Origin: UBA12151 sp964600645
GTDB taxonomy: Bacteria > Patescibacteriota > Minisyncoccia > Moranbacterales > UBA9337
DNA length: 19,798 bases
Reading direction: 5' to 3'
Assembly: GCA_964600645.1 (NCBI GenBank)
Contig: CAZRJL010000014.1
Span: 1-19,798, forward strand
Both the position numbers and the translations under genes were made by a program. A model generated the notes under the pieces. The model was not told the origin of the DNA, did no database searches, and was given only the letters and a program-made list of their open reading frames with translations. This document shows, piece after piece, positions 19,182 to 19,798 of this stretch (positions within the stretch are counted from its first letter, which is position 1; each line of letters opens with the position of its first letter).

Positions 19182-19798
19182 TTGATTTTTCTTTTCTCCA
19201 TTTTTCTATTTCGGCATGATTTCCGCTAAGAAGGATTTCGGGAACTTTCCAATTTATTCCGCCAGAAATGGATTTTCCTTCGGGAAAAAATTCTTCTGGC
19301 TTGGTGTATTGCGGATATTCGCAAATCTTCTTGAAATTTTCAATTTCACAAGAAGATTTAGCGTCCCGACCTTGCGTCGAGATCACCATACTGAAACTCT
19401 CTTCCACCAATGAATCAGGATTGCCAAGCACTCCGGGAATCAAGCGCGTAATCGAATCAATAATAATCATCGCCGGCAACTCTCCTCCCGTAAGGACATA
19501 ATCACCAATTGAAATCTCCTCATCCGCAATATGTTCCGCCACCCTTTCGTCCACGCCTTCATATCGCCCGCAAATAAAAATCAAATTTTCATATTGCGAC
19601 AAACGTCTCGCATCCGATTGCGCATATCTCTTACCCTTAGCGGATAATAGAATAATTCTGGTTTTTTCTTTATTCTTGATTCCTAATTCCTGATTCTTTT
19701 CGATTGCGTTTACACATTTGAAAATGGGCTCCACTTTCATCACCATCCCCGCTCCACCGCCATATGGCGTATCATCCACCGTCCTACGTTTGTCATCT
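19171..19798 (-). CDS. trmD: tRNA (guanine-N1)-methyltransferase TrmD, N-terminus outside the window
   Basis: TrmD methylates G37 of several tRNAs and prevents frameshifting. The frame is open to the window edge, where it reads DDKRRTVDDTPYGGGAGMVMKV, so about 45 N-terminal residues are missing here. The trefoil-knot SAM site is clear: LIFICGRYEGVDERV, SIGDYVLTGGELPAMIIIDS and ITRLIPGVLG. Between EESF and YPQYTKP there are about 20 extra residues compared with E. coli TrmD. The protein ends soon after LLSGNHAEIEKWR, so most of the C-terminal helical domain is absent. The position of E. coli Asp169 (EDSF) is Glu here (EESF). Overlap with ftsW shows they share a transcript. Confidence 0.96.
   Translation of the reverse strand, partial: DDKRRTVDDTPYGGGAGMVMKVEPIFKCVNAIEKNQELGIKNKEKTRIILLSAKGKRYAQSDARRLSQYENLIFICGRYEGVDERVAEHIADEEISIGDYVLTGGELPAMIIIDSITRLIPGVLGNPDSLVEESFSMVISTQGRDAKSSCEIENFKKICEYPQYTKPEEFFPEGKSISGGINWKVPEILLSGNHAEIEKWRKEKSNEK

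Overview
The window looks like chromosome from a Patescibacteria (CPR)-type bacterium that carries a phage-derived gene block. The lineage is an inference. It rests on the AT-rich, tightly overlapping cell-wall genes, a PaaX/Cas2-like regulator of a kind I associate with these genomes, and extended -10 promoters (TGnTATAAT). UGA is used as a normal stop codon. Nearly every gene is on the minus strand, so transcription runs from high to low coordinates.

Right part (about 9400-19798), host core genes in transcription order: trmD (5' end outside the window), ftsW, murG, murC, then three accessory genes (a SAM methyltransferase, a PaaX/Cas2-like regulator and a DUF1294 membrane protein), then murB, hpf and secA. 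The trmD-ftsW-murG-murC genes overlap or nearly touch and are probably one transcript. A palindromic repeat family (three copies at 13970, 14658 and 15509) lies upstream of each of the three accessory genes. secA has its own strong promoter and ends in a clean intrinsic terminator.

Middle part (about 628-9219), a phage-like cassette on the same strand, visibly more GC-rich than its flanks. In transcription order it holds a small helical protein, a one-pass membrane microprotein, a SymE/AbrB-like protein, a conserved phage hypothetical, a CxxCxGxG zinc microprotein, a replication-type winged-helix protein, a C5-cytosine methyltransferase with a long second gene nested in its +1 frame, a KhpA-like KH protein, a PD-(D/E)XK-type nuclease, two small proteins, a ParB-domain N4/N6 DNA methyltransferase, the small and large (GpA-type) terminase subunits and a DUF2292-like protein. 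Many of these genes overlap by a few bases. No integrase, portal, capsid or tail gene is present, so this is a truncated prophage, part of a larger phage cut by rearrangement, or a phage-derived element.

Left part (1-627): the N-terminal part of a TetR-family regulator with a well-formed promoter and a palindromic operator, then about 490 bases without a gene that hold a terminator and a second operator-like palindrome.

The most unusual observation is the 384-codon ORF inside the cytosine methyltransferase gene. Others are a leader with mutually exclusive hairpins before the replication-type gene, a repeat pair just upstream of the small terminase, and the palindromic repeats around the accessory genes of the mur cluster.
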